From Aequorivita marisscotiae (GTDB taxonomy: Bacteria > Bacteroidota > Bacteroidia > Flavobacteriales > Flavobacteriaceae): a stretch of DNA of 64,000 bases. Location of the stretch: positions 1,240,001 to 1,304,000 of the forward strand of contig NZ_CP122379.1 of assembly GCF_029814825.1 (NCBI RefSeq), given 5' to 3'. Positions 9,555-18,495 of the stretch are shown here, piece after piece. The notes under the pieces were generated by a model. It saw only the letters and a program-made list of their open reading frames with translations. It ran no database searches and was not told the origin of the DNA. Numbering within the stretch: the stretch's first letter is position 1; every line of letters starts with the position of its first letter. The position numbers were made by a program, and so were the translations under genes.

Positions 9555-11336
9555 TTAATTTATAGCATCGCCGCGCAAAGAACGATACTTTTTCCGCGCT
9601 TCAACAAAATAAATGCTATCTGCGTAGTTAAAGATTATAGCTTCGTATTGCGCTTTTGCTTTTTGCGGTTGGTTTAGTTTTTCTTCGTAAATCTGGGCGA
9701 GTCTATAATGGGCATTGTCTGCTAGGATATCGTCGCTATAAAATTCGGTAATTTTTAAATAGTTGCTTTCGGCTTTGGTGTATTCGTGAAGTTTTTCATA
9801 AACCAGCCCCTGTTTATAGAGTGCTTCGTCTTCAATTTTTTCGCCTTTATGATTGGTTAAAATATCATCCAAAACAGCAATGGCTTCGGTGTTTCTGTCT
9901 TGAAAAGCCAGCAGATCGGCACGGGCGTATTTTTTAAGTGCGGTTTGTGTGGAGTCTTCCAGTGAGTTATCGCGAATTAATAAACTGAGTTCCATAGCGT
10001 CGTTGGCAATTAATTGCGAAGTAGATTTTTTTAGGACATCTAATTGTACCTGTGCCCATTCAAAATCGCCTTTAAAATAACTGGTGCGTGCAACTTTAAA
10101 ACGGGCTTCTTGTGCCAAAACGTCGTTCTGTACTTTTTTCTGGATTTGAGAATAATAAATAAGGGCTTCGTTAAACTTTTCATCGAAGACCAAAATATCT
10201 GCGAGCGCCATTTTTACGTGAGCTTCCTGATAGGGCGTTAGATTTTGCTTTGCCAGCGATTTTAAATTTTCGATTGCCAATTCTTTATTATTTGCCTGAA
10301 AGGCTAAAAATTGATTGTAATCTACTTGTAATGAATAGGTTTCGCGATTGCGGCCGAATTCGTCTAAAAGGTTTTTAAATTTATTTGCTACCTCAGGATA
10401 TTGCTCGGCTGTGGCGGTTTTCACCTCCATTTTCATAAGAATTTGATTGCCTTGCAATTTACTTTGTGGCGTAAACGAATTTTCAATAATGTAGTTTACT
10501 ATTTCCCTGCCGGCCTCGTAATCTTCATCGGCGATAGCTATATAGGCTAGGTTTGTAATTCCGCTGAGATTGTCGCCTAGGCGTTTGTAAATTGCTTTTT
10601 CTTGTGTAAAAGCTTTTTTATATTCTTTTTGTTGAATAAATAACCAGCTTAACAATTGGTTGTAAAGAACATCCGGATTTTGCTGCAACCGTTGCAAAAG
10701 TATTTTTTTTAGCAATAAATTTGCTTCGTTATTTGGATCTTCGGTGGTATAAAGACTGAAATATCGCTGCGCATTTCCCTTATATGAATTGTTTTTTTCT
10801 ACCAGCCCCAAATAGCTATCGAACATTTTTTCCAATTTGCCCTGCTCGCCATAAATTTGCGCCAGTTGCATGTTAAAATCTAGTTTGTCGCTTAGCGCCA
10901 TTGCTTTTTCGTAAGCGGTTACTGCTTCGTCCAACAGGCTGTATTTTTGAAATGTGTTGCCAATAATGTAGGAGAAATTTGGGTTTTCGTCAATTATTTC
11001 GATGGCTTTGTTATAACTTAAAGTAGCCAGTTCGGTTTTGTTTTGAAGGGTGTAATTGTGGCCTAACTCTACGAATAGCTGCGGAAAGTTTCGTCCGCTG
11101 CCCAATTTTTCCTTAATAAGTTGCTCGGCTTCTGTAAAATTTTCGAGCTGTTGATTGCTCTGTACCACACCCATAAAATAATCGAGTCGGTATGGATTTT
11201 CCTTGTTCAGTTTTTCATAAATACGCAATGATTTTTCGAACTCTCCTTGTTCGAAATAATTTTTTGCCAAAGCATCGCTCTGTGAAAAGCTTGCCGTAGC
11301 GGTAAAAAAGAGTACTATACATAGAATTCTGCGCAT
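9555..11336 (-). CDS. secreted protein with many tetratricopeptide repeats
   Basis: 593 residues from the chosen ATG at 11336, which begins a good signal peptide (MRRILCIVLFFTATASFSQ); a longer frame starting at 11423 puts 29 unrelated residues before it and is rejected. The mature part is almost all TPR-like helical hairpins, including ALAKNYFEQGEFEKSLRIYEKL and, near the C-terminus, DILADNAHYRLAQIYEEKL, which resembles the tail repeats of YbgF/BamD-type proteins. A periplasmic scaffold role is likely. It is the first gene of the minus-strand block that continues to the window start. Confidence 0.8.
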   Translation of the reverse strand: MRRILCIVLFFTATASFSQSDALAKNYFEQGEFEKSLRIYEKLNKENPYRLDYFMGVVQSNQQLENFTEAEQLIKEKLGSGRNFPQLFVELGHNYTLQNKTELATLSYNKAIEIIDENPNFSYIIGNTFQKYSLLDEAVTAYEKAMALSDKLDFNMQLAQIYGEQGKLEKMFDSYLGLVEKNNSYKGNAQRYFSLYTTEDPNNEANLLLKKILLQRLQQNPDVLYNQLLSWLFIQQKEYKKAFTQEKAIYKRLGDNLSGITNLAYIAIADEDYEAGREIVNYIIENSFTPQSKLQGNQILMKMEVKTATAEQYPEVANKFKNLLDEFGRNRETYSLQVDYNQFLAFQANNKELAIENLKSLAKQNLTPYQEAHVKMALADILVFDEKFNEALIYYSQIQKKVQNDVLAQEARFKVARTSYFKGDFEWAQVQLDVLKKSTSQLIANDAMELSLLIRDNSLEDSTQTALKKYARADLLAFQDRNTEAIAVLDDILTNHKGEKIEDEALYKQGLVYEKLHEYTKAESNYLKITEFYSDDILADNAHYRLAQIYEEKLNQPQKAKAQYEAIIFNYADSIYFVEARKKYRSLRGDAIN

Positions 11337-11455
11337 GCCGTAAATATACGTAAATAGCCCGATAGCTAAAGGTAACTTGTAAAAATTATCAAAAACAAAG
11401 CCACGAATGCAATAGGTGTGCAATCTTATTTTGTTGGCATCCTAGTAAAAGAAAA

Positions 11456-11588
11456 GAGGCTGTATAAAGCTTAAGATTTGTATAATTTTGCTTGCTTGAG
11501 TGCCACCAAAAAAAATTGGTTTGCAATATCTTGCCGTTGAGGCTTTCGCTGAAACAAGCTTTAAATCTTACATTTTAAACAGCCTTTG
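11456..11588. repeat. MITE-like inverted repeat
   Basis: Within the 271-bp gap between the TPR gene and the next lipoprotein, AGAGGCTGTATAAA at the left and its imperfect complement TTTAAACAGCCTTTG at the right bound a 130-bp AT-rich segment. The homology of the two ends continues inward over about 24 bases (TAAGATTT recurs in both arms, with one small shift). GGCTGT-type ends are typical of several insertion-sequence families, so this may be a non-autonomous remnant with no coding capacity. No target duplication is clear. It could also be a long bidirectional hairpin. Confidence 0.4.
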
Positions 11589-11607
11589 TGCAGTGGGAAA
11601 TATTATT

Positions 11608-12210
11608 TTAACCTAGTTCTTCTAAATCTAATTCGTCAATGGCATCCCAAGTTTCGTCTATATCCATATTGGTGCCTTTTGCTTCTAGGTAAAAACGGTT
11701 TCCTTCCATAAGTTGGATGGTGCTTCTATTGTTGCCAGTACGATATTCTTCAATGGCTTTTTTGCCATTTTTGGTAACAGTACGTCGGGAGCCGTGCTCG
11801 TCTTCTTCTTCAAAATCTTGAGACATGACCATTCGCATACCCATTGTTGCTGCTGCTCCTACTTGTCCTGCACCATCAATTATATTTATTGAAAACTTTT
11901 TCGATTTGTCTTCGTTAGCGTATGTAGCTTCAATAGACGAGATATTCATCATTCCTGCTTGGCCAGCTTTATAGCTTATGCGTTTCATTCCGTTTACCTC
12001 TTCTGGCATCCAAGATTTTAATTCTTCATTGGTAAGTGGAGTAATGTCCTGCAGTTCTTTTATATCATCCTGCATATTGGTCATTTCTTTTACCGCATTT
12101 GTAGTGTTGGAAACAGCATCTTTCGTTTCCTTGATTTTCTTGCTCACTGGATTGTCTTTACAGCTCGCAAAAGCTGCAAGAACCAATAGGGCTAATACAT
12201 ACTTCTTCAT
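11608..12210 (-). CDS. uncharacterised lipoprotein
   Basis: 200 residues with a lipoprotein signal (KYVLALLVLAAFASCKDN, Cys at residue 17) and then a Lys/Thr/Asn-rich stretch (KIKETKDAVSNTTNAVKEMTNMQDDI) that may be a short coiled-coil tether. The remainder (EELKSWMPEEVNGMKRISYKAG, SSIEATYANEDKSKKFSINIIDGAG, NNRSTIQLMEGNRFYLEAKG) is a single alpha-beta domain without catalytic motifs. It was not recognised beyond its appearance as a conserved flavobacterial lipoprotein. It stands alone between two oppositely placed spacers and has no operon partner. Confidence 0.7.
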   Translation of the reverse strand: MKKYVLALLVLAAFASCKDNPVSKKIKETKDAVSNTTNAVKEMTNMQDDIKELQDITPLTNEELKSWMPEEVNGMKRISYKAGQAGMMNISSIEATYANEDKSKKFSINIIDGAGQVGAAATMGMRMVMSQDFEEEDEHGSRRTVTKNGKKAIEEYRTGNNRSTIQLMEGNRFYLEAKGTNMDIDETWDAIDELDLEELG

Positions 12211-12299
12211 ATTTGAAAATTTTAGTTAGTAAATAAATTTAATTAAAATACTAAGGTAATCAATATGAATAAGATAAGACAATTTAAAGTGAAAGAAGG

Positions 12300-12878
12300 C
12301 TACATTTCCGAAGCTACTTTTTCTAATTGGGTGTACCAATTTTCGCCAAATTTTCGGATAAGGGCTGTTTTTACAAATTTGTAAACCGGTACTTTTAGTT
12401 CTTTTCCCAGAGTACAGGCGTCGTCGCAAATTGGCCAGCGATGATAGTTAACTGCCGAAAACTCGCTGTATTCCTGTACGCGCACTGGGTATAAATGGCA
12501 AGAAATTGGTTTTATAAATCCTGGAGCTATGGAGTCAATTGCGCCAGCATTATGGGCGTCTTCAATGCCACAGCTTGCAATACCACGTTCGTTAAAGGTT
12601 ACGTAGGCACATTCTTTTCCATCTACCAAGGGAGTTTCTAATTCGCCTTGTGTGGTTTTAATGTGAGTGCCTTGTTTTTCAATTGCCTCAATGCCTTCTG
12701 GCCGTAGAAATGGTTTTACTTTCGGGTAAATTTCTTTAAGAATAGACACCTCTTTTGGGGTGATGGGGGCGCCTGCTTCGCCCTCAATACAGCACGCACC
12801 TTTGCACGCATGGAGGTTGCACACAAAATCTTTTTCGATTATATCTTCAGAAACGATCGTTTTTCCCAGTTGAAACAT
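12300..12878 (-). CDS. DUF3109 family cysteine-rich protein
   Basis: 192 residues starting MFQLGKTIVSEDIIEKDFVCNLHACKGACCIEGEAGAPI, the conserved start of the family. Eight or more Cys residues (CNLHACKGACC, KECAY, ASCGIED, SCHLYPVR, ICDDACTLGK) look like a metal or Fe-S cluster site, which is not proven. The longer frame to 12959 would start upstream of the promoter: a perfect TATCTTTG -7 element lies at 12883-12890, only four bases before the ATG at 12878, so the mRNA should be leaderless. Function unknown. Confidence 0.85.
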   Translation of the reverse strand: MFQLGKTIVSEDIIEKDFVCNLHACKGACCIEGEAGAPITPKEVSILKEIYPKVKPFLRPEGIEAIEKQGTHIKTTQGELETPLVDGKECAYVTFNERGIASCGIEDAHNAGAIDSIAPGFIKPISCHLYPVRVQEYSEFSAVNYHRWPICDDACTLGKELKVPVYKFVKTALIRKFGENWYTQLEKVASEM

Positions 12879-12882
12879 GCGG

Positions 12883-12890
12883 CAAAGATA
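12883..12890 (-). promoter_or_regulatory. -7 element for the DUF3109 gene
   Basis: TATCTTTG on the minus strand matches the Bacteroidota consensus TAnnTTTG exactly. Four bases (CCGC) separate it from the ATG, so transcription would begin at or beside the start codon. Confidence 0.65.
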
Positions 12891-12969
12891 GTTGTTTTGT
12901 AATTTGGGCATAGTAAAATTTATGCTTTTATTAACCACATAAAATTCTGTGGCAACCAATTATATTTTA

Positions 12970-12977
12970 TAATTTTG
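12970..12977 (+). promoter_or_regulatory. -7 element for marC
   Basis: TAATTTTG matches TAnnTTTG and lies 19 bases before the ATG of the MarC gene. It is divergent to the DUF3109 promoter, 80 bp away. Confidence 0.55.
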
Positions 12978-12996
12978 CCGCCTCAAAAAAAAGGGT

Positions 12997-13581
12997 ATGA
13001 CTTTAAATTTCAAAGAAATAGCAACGGCCACAATGGTGCTTTTTGCAGTAATAGATATTGTAGGAAGTATTCCTATTATTATTGGGTTGCGTGAAAAGGC
13101 TGGCCATATTAATTCTGGCAAAGCCTCTATTATAGCAGCAGTAGTGATGATTGTCTTTCTTTTTTTAGGAGAAAGTATTTTAAATCTCATTGGAGTAAAC
13201 GTAAATGAATTTGCCGTAGCAGGTTCGTTGATACTTTTCTTTATTGCTTTGGAAATGATTTTGGGCGTTACCCTTTTTAAAGAAGGCGATACGAGCCCTG
13301 ATTTGGCTTCTATTTTTCCATTGGCTTTTCCGCTGTTGGCCGGTCCGGGAAGTTTAACTACGCTACTGTCCTTACGTGCCGAATATCAGCTTCAAAATAT
13401 AATTGTTGCTATAATTGTAAATATTATAGTAATATATGTGGTTTTAAAAACTTCGGGGAAATTGCAGCGTTTTTTAGGAAAAAATGGAATTGCAGTAATT
13501 CAAAAAATATTTGGTGTAATTTTGCTTGCAATTGCTGTGAAGCTATTCACCTCAAACATTCAAGAATTATTTAACCATTGA
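12997..13581 (+). CDS. MarC family integral membrane protein
   Basis: 194 residues with six hydrophobic segments. The opening FKEIATATMVLFAVIDIVGSIPIIIGL and the central ASIFPLAFPLLAGPGSLTTLLSL are the two halves of the MarC/UPF0056 signature. The family was named from the mar locus but its role remains unsettled; transport is assumed because of the topology. A -7 element precedes it. A 65-residue membrane protein follows four bases after its stop and is probably co-transcribed. Confidence 0.85.
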   Translation: MTLNFKEIATATMVLFAVIDIVGSIPIIIGLREKAGHINSGKASIIAAVVMIVFLFLGESILNLIGVNVNEFAVAGSLILFFIALEMILGVTLFKEGDTSPDLASIFPLAFPLLAGPGSLTTLLSLRAEYQLQNIIVAIIVNIIVIYVVLKTSGKLQRFLGKNGIAVIQKIFGVILLAIAVKLFTSNIQELFNH

Positions 13582-13585
13582 TATT

Positions 13586-13783
13586 ATGAAAACTGTAATT
13601 TATATAATGATTGCCCTCGCTGCAATATTGGTTGTATTTAACGCTACCAAATTAAACTTTGAAAACCTGCTAAATGGCGACAGCGGCGTTGCTTTCATCT
13701 GTATATTAGCGGGGTTTTGTGCAATATTACTATTAACTATTCTGCTTATTTCCAAAAGAATTGCAGCGCAGACCAAAAAGTAA
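13586..13783 (+). CDS. small two-helix membrane protein
   Basis: 65 residues: a first helix (VIYIMIALAAILVVFNATKL), a short loop with NFENLLNGDSGVAF, and a second helix (FICILAGFCAILLLTILLIS) ending in Lys/Arg. The start lies four bases after marC. No family was recognised. It converges on the S41 protease gene, with a five-base gap between the stop codons. Confidence 0.6.
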   Translation: MKTVIYIMIALAAILVVFNATKLNFENLLNGDSGVAFICILAGFCAILLLTILLISKRIAAQTKK

Positions 13784-13788
13784 GGATT

Positions 13789-15414
13789 TTAGTTATTGCC
13801 GATAGCATTATTGGCCTCCAGTTCTAGAACTTTTAGAATCATGGGATCGTTTTCGTTTAATATAATCTCGTAAGCATTGGGGCCGAATAGCTGTTGGGCG
13901 ATATTGGCTTTTAGGGTTCTTCTTAATTCTTCGGTGTAATTTGAAAGATCTATTTGCGCTTCATTAAACTTGGCATATTCTATAAATTCTTCTGAAAGGC
14001 TCTTATCAATTTTATAGTTTTTTCTAAAGTCTTCAAAATTCATATCTTTAAATAGGGCTCGGTTTTTTTCGAGATATTCAAATATAAAATAGCTCATAAA
14101 TCCGCTTCGCGAAACGTATTGAAGTGTTTCGTTTTCTACACTCGTGTCTTTCGCCACAAATACGTCTGGAATTATTCCGCCGCCACCGTAAACCACTTTT
14201 CCTTTGGGCGTGGTGTATTTTAATGAGTCTGCTACTTTTATGCTATCTGCGTGTAATAATTCGCCGTTGCGATAGCGTTTTTCGTACTCATTGTAATAGG
14301 TGTCGTTCCCATTACCGTATGGGCGCTGGATAGAACGGCCGGTGGGAGTGTAATACCTGGCAATGGTAAGGCGGACCGCACTGCCATCTCCGAGCGACAT
14401 TTCGCGCTGCACCAGACCTTTTCCGAACGAACGACGGCCAATTATTGTGCCTTTATCGTTGTCCTGCAGTGCGCCAGCTACAATTTCGCTTGCCGAAGCT
14501 GAGTTTTCATTAATTAGCACATAGAGTTTTCCGTGTTCAAAATCGCCGCGGCGCGTGGCATAGGTTTTATTTATTTCGCCACTTTTGTTTTTTGTGATTA
14601 ACACGAGTTTGTTGTTTTCTAAAAACTCATCAACAATACGTTCGGCAGTAGAAATATAACCACCCGGATTATCGCGAAGGTCTAAAACCAATTTAGTGGC
14701 TCCTTGGTCTTTTAATTTTTCGAGGGCCGATTCAAACTCCCTAAACGTAGTTTCTGAGAAGCGATTTATTTTTATGTAGCCCAATTCTTCTTCAATCATA
14801 TACGAAGCGTCAACACTTACCAGAGGCACCTGCTTTCTTCGCACTTTAAATTCTAAGGTTTTGTTTTCGCTCGGTCTATAAACATCTAGTGCAACTTTAC
14901 TGTTTATTTCGCCTTTTAAATAATTGGAAATGCTGTCGCGCTGCACCAATTCGCCGAAAAGTTTTTTACCGTCGGCATAAATTATTCTGTCGCCACCTTT
15001 TATTCCGGCTTGCTCTGCGGGACCACCTTCAATAGTGCGAATAACGGCAATGGAATCTTTATAAATATAAAAACTTACGCCTATACCAATAAAGGCGCCG
15101 CGCATGTCGTCTGCACTGTGTTGATATTCTTTTTTGGGAATATAAACCGAATGGGGGTCTAAGTTGGAAAGGATTCCGTAAACGGTTACATCTACAATAC
15201 TGTCTGTGTTTACTTTATCTACGTATTCATAATCTATATAGTCTATAAGCCTATTGAGCTTATCTTTTTTGGAACTGGTCGCAAAAATTTTTTCGGTATT
15301 GTCATTAAAATTTAGCTTCGAACCAATAAAAACGCCTATGGCCAGAGCCAATCCAATCCACAGCGGCAAGTATTTTTTTTGCTTGTTAAGTGTTGTCGAA
15401 GTTTTATTTTTCAT
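13789..15414 (-). CDS. C-terminal processing peptidase, S41 family
   Basis: 541 residues: an N-terminal membrane anchor (about 14-33), a helical cap, a PDZ domain at about 100-190 (GAFIGIGVSFYIYKDSIAVI, GGPAEQAGIKGGDRI), and the S41 protease core. LVLDLRDNPGGYI leads to NENSASASEIVAGALQD with the probable catalytic Ser at about residue 307 and GRRSFGKGLVQ with Lys at about 332, 25 residues apart as in CtpA. These proteases cut C-terminal tails of periplasmic proteins. The start codon shares one base with the stop of the dCMP deaminase gene, so the two are translationally coupled. Confidence 0.9.
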   Translation of the reverse strand: MKNKTSTTLNKQKKYLPLWIGLALAIGVFIGSKLNFNDNTEKIFATSSKKDKLNRLIDYIDYEYVDKVNTDSIVDVTVYGILSNLDPHSVYIPKKEYQHSADDMRGAFIGIGVSFYIYKDSIAVIRTIEGGPAEQAGIKGGDRIIYADGKKLFGELVQRDSISNYLKGEINSKVALDVYRPSENKTLEFKVRRKQVPLVSVDASYMIEEELGYIKINRFSETTFREFESALEKLKDQGATKLVLDLRDNPGGYISTAERIVDEFLENNKLVLITKNKSGEINKTYATRRGDFEHGKLYVLINENSASASEIVAGALQDNDKGTIIGRRSFGKGLVQREMSLGDGSAVRLTIARYYTPTGRSIQRPYGNGNDTYYNEYEKRYRNGELLHADSIKVADSLKYTTPKGKVVYGGGGIIPDVFVAKDTSVENETLQYVSRSGFMSYFIFEYLEKNRALFKDMNFEDFRKNYKIDKSLSEEFIEYAKFNEAQIDLSNYTEELRRTLKANIAQQLFGPNAYEIILNENDPMILKVLELEANNAIGNN

Positions 15415-15848
15415 TATACCGATTCCAAATCTGAAATATGCTGCACGCTCACTCCTGCTTTTTCAAGAAAAGCGATTCCAGAGTTGTCTTTATATTCATT
15501 GAGGTAAACCATTCTCTTTATACCTGCTTGGTGAATTAATTTGCTACACTCCTTACAAGGCGACATTGTAATATATAATGTGGCGCCTTGGCAGGCCTGT
15601 GTGCTGGAGGCTACTTTTAGTATTGCATTTGCTTCGGCGTGTAGCACATACCACTTTGTGTATCCTTGATCGTCTTCACAAATGTTTTCAAAACCTGTAG
15701 GGGTGCCGTTGTACCCGTCGCTTATTATCATTTTATCTTTTACAATAAGCGCGCCAACCTGTTTTCTTTTACAATAGGAGAGTTTGCTCCATTCTTGGGC
15801 CATCCGTAGATAGGCAATATCGTATTTGCGTTGTTTGCTGTCCTTCAT
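15414..15848 (-). CDS. dCMP/cytidine deaminase family protein (ComEB-like)
   Basis: 144 residues with the zinc deaminase motifs HAEANAILKVA and PCKECSKLIHQAG, plus the N-terminal SYCKRKQVGALIVKDKMIISDGYNGTP of deoxycytidylate deaminases. It converts dCMP to dUMP, the thymidylate precursor, and its product pathway meets that of dUTPase encoded elsewhere in the window. Its last base overlaps the protease start. No clear -7 element was seen upstream. Confidence 0.88.
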   Translation of the reverse strand: MKDSKQRKYDIAYLRMAQEWSKLSYCKRKQVGALIVKDKMIISDGYNGTPTGFENICEDDQGYTKWYVLHAEANAILKVASSTQACQGATLYITMSPCKECSKLIHQAGIKRMVYLNEYKDNSGIAFLEKAGVSVQHISDLESV

Positions 15849-16012
15849 ACTTTTAAATAGACAACGAAATTACTTTGAAGTTACGCCACTGCCAAAAAAA
15901 ATGTTGTTAACTTCTTGCCAAAGAAAAAACTTGCTTGTAGTTGTACCAGTTTTTGCAAAGGAAGATATTTTTAAAATCGAAGCCTATTGGTGTTATTATG
16001 AGCTGTTACAGT

Positions 16013-16591
16013 TTAAAAAATCCAATTATTGATGAGCATTGGTATAACCATTCCTATTACCAATGAAGAAACTACCAAAACCCAATCTCTTTTGTTGAAA
16101 CGGAATATAGTTTGAAAGATAAAAGCAATAATTAAAAAAACGATAACAACTATAATTTGGGCAGTTTCAATACCGAGGGCAAATTCCAGTAATGGTAGCA
16201 ATTCCCTGCCGCTGTCTAATGCGGTAAAGAAAGAGGCAAATCCCAAACCGTGAATGATTCCGAAGAAAATAGTAACAATGTAGAGCATGCCAATTTTTTC
16301 GAACTTTTTCTCCTTTCCCGCGGTAAAAAGGTTAAATAGCGCCGTAACCAAAATAGTTACGGGTATTAAAAACTCAATTACCTTTCCCGAAACACTCACT
16401 ACATTATAGGCTGCCAAAAGCAGCGATAGCGTGTGCCCAATGGTAAACATGGTAACTAAAATTAGTAATTTTTTCCACGAAGAGAAATTATAGGCAGCGC
16501 ATAAAACTATTAAAAATAGAATATGATCGTAGGCTTTCCAATCCAATACATGGTGCAGGCCAAGATTAAAATACAACCAGAAATCAGTCAT
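16013..16591 (-). CDS. HupE/UreJ-type membrane protein
   Basis: 192 residues from the ATG at 16591. About seven hydrophobic helices; the first part MTDFWLYFNLGLHHVLDWKAYDHILFLIVL and FTIGHTLSLLLA carry the paired His/Asp motifs (LGxxHxxxxxDHxLF, GHxxxL) of the HupE/UreJ family, which is linked to nickel or cobalt transport. A longer frame to 16648 is rejected because a perfect -7 element at 16618-16625 lies inside it. The gene has no urease or hydrogenase neighbours, so the metal is unknown. Confidence 0.82.
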   Translation of the reverse strand: MTDFWLYFNLGLHHVLDWKAYDHILFLIVLCAAYNFSSWKKLLILVTMFTIGHTLSLLLAAYNVVSVSGKVIEFLIPVTILVTALFNLFTAGKEKKFEKIGMLYIVTIFFGIIHGLGFASFFTALDSGRELLPLLEFALGIETAQIIVVIVFLIIAFIFQTIFRFNKRDWVLVVSSLVIGMVIPMLINNWIF

Positions 16592-16617
16592 GAAGGGGAG
16601 TAGTTTGTAAAGTTTGT

Positions 16618-16625
16618 CAAATATA
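16618..16625 (-). promoter_or_regulatory. -7 element for the HupE-like gene
   Basis: TATATTTG on the minus strand, 26 bases upstream of the ATG at 16591, supports the shorter start. Confidence 0.6.
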
Positions 16626-16954
16626 CATTTTTGTGGGGAAGATATCAATGAATTTGGCCAAGGATCGAAAACTTTGCCAATGAGGTGGTTTTTAATTATT
16701 TCTAAAATAGTTGTTTAAATATTTTAAAAAATTGGCATGTTAATTATATAGCGTAAATAACACATAATTAGATATTTAAAAGCGTTGTTCAAAAAAATAA
16801 TTACAAAAAAGATGTCATGTGTTTTTCATTTTTATTTTGAAGTATTATTGTCATTTTGCTTCATCTTTAACAGCTAATTTATCAACATCATAGAAACGGT
16901 ATTAAATAAATTAAAAAGCCAATTATTTGCTTAGTATTGGGGCATTTAAATCCC

Positions 16955-16985
16955 TTTGCACGGGTAAAGTTGTTTAATATATTTG
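16955..16985 (+). promoter_or_regulatory. promoter of the GLUG-repeat gene (TTTG-N19-TATATTTG)
   Basis: TTTG at 16955-16958 and TATATTTG at 16978-16985 are separated by 19 bases, the canonical Bacteroidota sigma factor layout. The ATG follows 20 bases later. Confidence 0.75.
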
Positions 16986-17005
16986 CGGAAAATCTCTAAA
17001 ACATA

Positions 17006-18385
17006 ATGATGAAAAAATTACAAATCTATTTAGTATTGCTTTTGGTATCTGTAACGATGACTCAAGCACAAACTTTCCCCACAACATCTTGGAGCGATCT
17101 TGCCGACACAAGTTGGTACGATGCCGGCCAAGACGAATTTACCCTCTCAACTGCCGAAACCTTGGCTGGCCTGGCACAATTGGTTGCCGATGGCAATTCA
17201 TTTGCAGGTAAAACTATTTTAATTGGAGGCGATATAGACCTCGATGGCAATTTATGGAGCCCTATAGGTGTAGAATTCAATATTCCTTTTTCAGGTACTG
17301 TGAATGGTAACGATTACGTAATAAGCAATTTATGGGTAAATATGCCTACAACTGGAATGGCGGGTCTTTTTGGTCATACCGAGAGCGCTTCTTTTTCAAA
17401 CTTGCATCTAGACACTGCCAATGTTATTGGCGATGATAATACAGGTGCTTTAATAGCAAACCTTTATAATAACGGTTCTATTGAAAACTGTAGCGCTATA
17501 AATGTAGATGTTACCGGACAATATACAACTGGCGGATTGGTTGGTGGATTTTTAACCAACTCTACTATTACTAAAAGTCACGCAATTGGTAATGTAACTG
17601 GTTTCGCACAAGTAGGAGGTTTAGCCGGTACAGGTTGGGACAATGTAACTGTTGCTGAATGTTATTCTGAAGGTACCGTAACTGCCGATGCATTGACAGG
17701 TGGATTAATTGGTTCTTTTCCATTTGCTTTTGCAGGCGAAAGTGTTGTAGACAATAGCTATTCTCGTGCTAATGTTGTTTCATTAATGGACCGTGCAGGG
17801 GGGTTAATTGGTAATGGAGACAATGCGTTACTTATTAAAAATTCATATGCTACCGGTACGGTAACTGCTCCTGATAGTGCTGGTGCTGTTATAGGTTTAT
17901 GGGGAATGATTAATGCCGAAAACTTATATTTCGATACCGAAACTTCAGGAATGACCGAAGGTGTAGGTGTTGTTCAAGGGCCTCCGGTTACTCCAGATAT
18001 TACAGCTTTAACAACTGCCGAAATGAAATCTACCGAAACTGTAGATTTACTAAACGCAGGTTCAACCGAGGCACCTTGGTCTATAGATTCAAGCGTTAAT
18101 GATGGTTACCCGGTTTTAAATTTTGTACTAGGAGTAGAAAACAACTCTTTTGATGCTACTGCGGTAAAAGTTTATCCAACTATTTTTGACACTACTTTTT
18201 CGGTTGCTTCTACTTTGGGATTGCAATCTTATAGTATATACAGCTACACCGGCGCACTAATTTCTAAAGGAATTTTAAGCAATACAGTTTCAACAGTAAA
18301 TGCAGCTAACCTTTCGGCTGGAGCTTATATTTTGAAAATTAATACTGCCGAAGGAACGATTACAAAGAAGATTATTAAGAAATAA
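17006..18385 (+). CDS. GLUG-repeat surface protein with T9SS sorting domain
   Basis: 459 residues: signal peptide (MKKLQIYLVLLLVSVTMTQAQ), then a region of beta-structured repeats with several G-(L/I)-(V/I/A)-G segments (TGGLVGGFLTNSTI, VGGLAGTGWDNVTV, TGGLIGSFPF, AGGLIGNGDNALL), the GLUG motif found in adhesins and IgA-protease-like proteins, and C-terminally about 80 residues with VKVYPTIFD, the type A T9SS sorting signature, ending in ITKKIIKK. It is exported across the outer membrane and probably anchored at the surface or released. The ligand is unknown. It is followed by a strong terminator. Confidence 0.85.
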   Translation: MMKKLQIYLVLLLVSVTMTQAQTFPTTSWSDLADTSWYDAGQDEFTLSTAETLAGLAQLVADGNSFAGKTILIGGDIDLDGNLWSPIGVEFNIPFSGTVNGNDYVISNLWVNMPTTGMAGLFGHTESASFSNLHLDTANVIGDDNTGALIANLYNNGSIENCSAINVDVTGQYTTGGLVGGFLTNSTITKSHAIGNVTGFAQVGGLAGTGWDNVTVAECYSEGTVTADALTGGLIGSFPFAFAGESVVDNSYSRANVVSLMDRAGGLIGNGDNALLIKNSYATGTVTAPDSAGAVIGLWGMINAENLYFDTETSGMTEGVGVVQGPPVTPDITALTTAEMKSTETVDLLNAGSTEAPWSIDSSVNDGYPVLNFVLGVENNSFDATAVKVYPTIFDTTFSVASTLGLQSYSIYSYTGALISKGILSNTVSTVNAANLSAGAYILKINTAEGTITKKIIKK

Positions 18386-18418
18386 ATTTTCTAAAAACCT
18401 TAAGTAAACAGTGTAAAA

Positions 18419-18448
18419 AATCCTCAGAAAATCTCTGGGGATTTTTTT
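18419..18448 (+). terminator. rho-independent terminator of the GLUG-repeat gene
   Basis: AATCCTCAGA pairs with CTCTGGGGATT through one G-U pair around an AAT loop, followed by seven T. Confidence 0.8.
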
Positions 18449-18495
18449 ATGGCGAAGATTTTGTACCTTTAATTGAGTTTCTAAAGAATTCGATT

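Larger units (their letters stand above)
16592..17005. other. 414-bp intergenic region with two divergent promoters
   Basis: AT-rich and without a plausible reading frame. It holds TATATTTG on the minus strand at 16618-16625 for the HupE-like gene, and TTTG plus TATATTTG on the plus strand at 16955-16985 for the GLUG-repeat gene. In between nothing was recognised. Confidence 0.6.

Noticed and set aside
15826..16032. Short plus-strand frame between the dCMP deaminase and HupE-like genes
   Set aside because: No similarity to anything recognised, it overlaps both flanking genes and has no -7 element.
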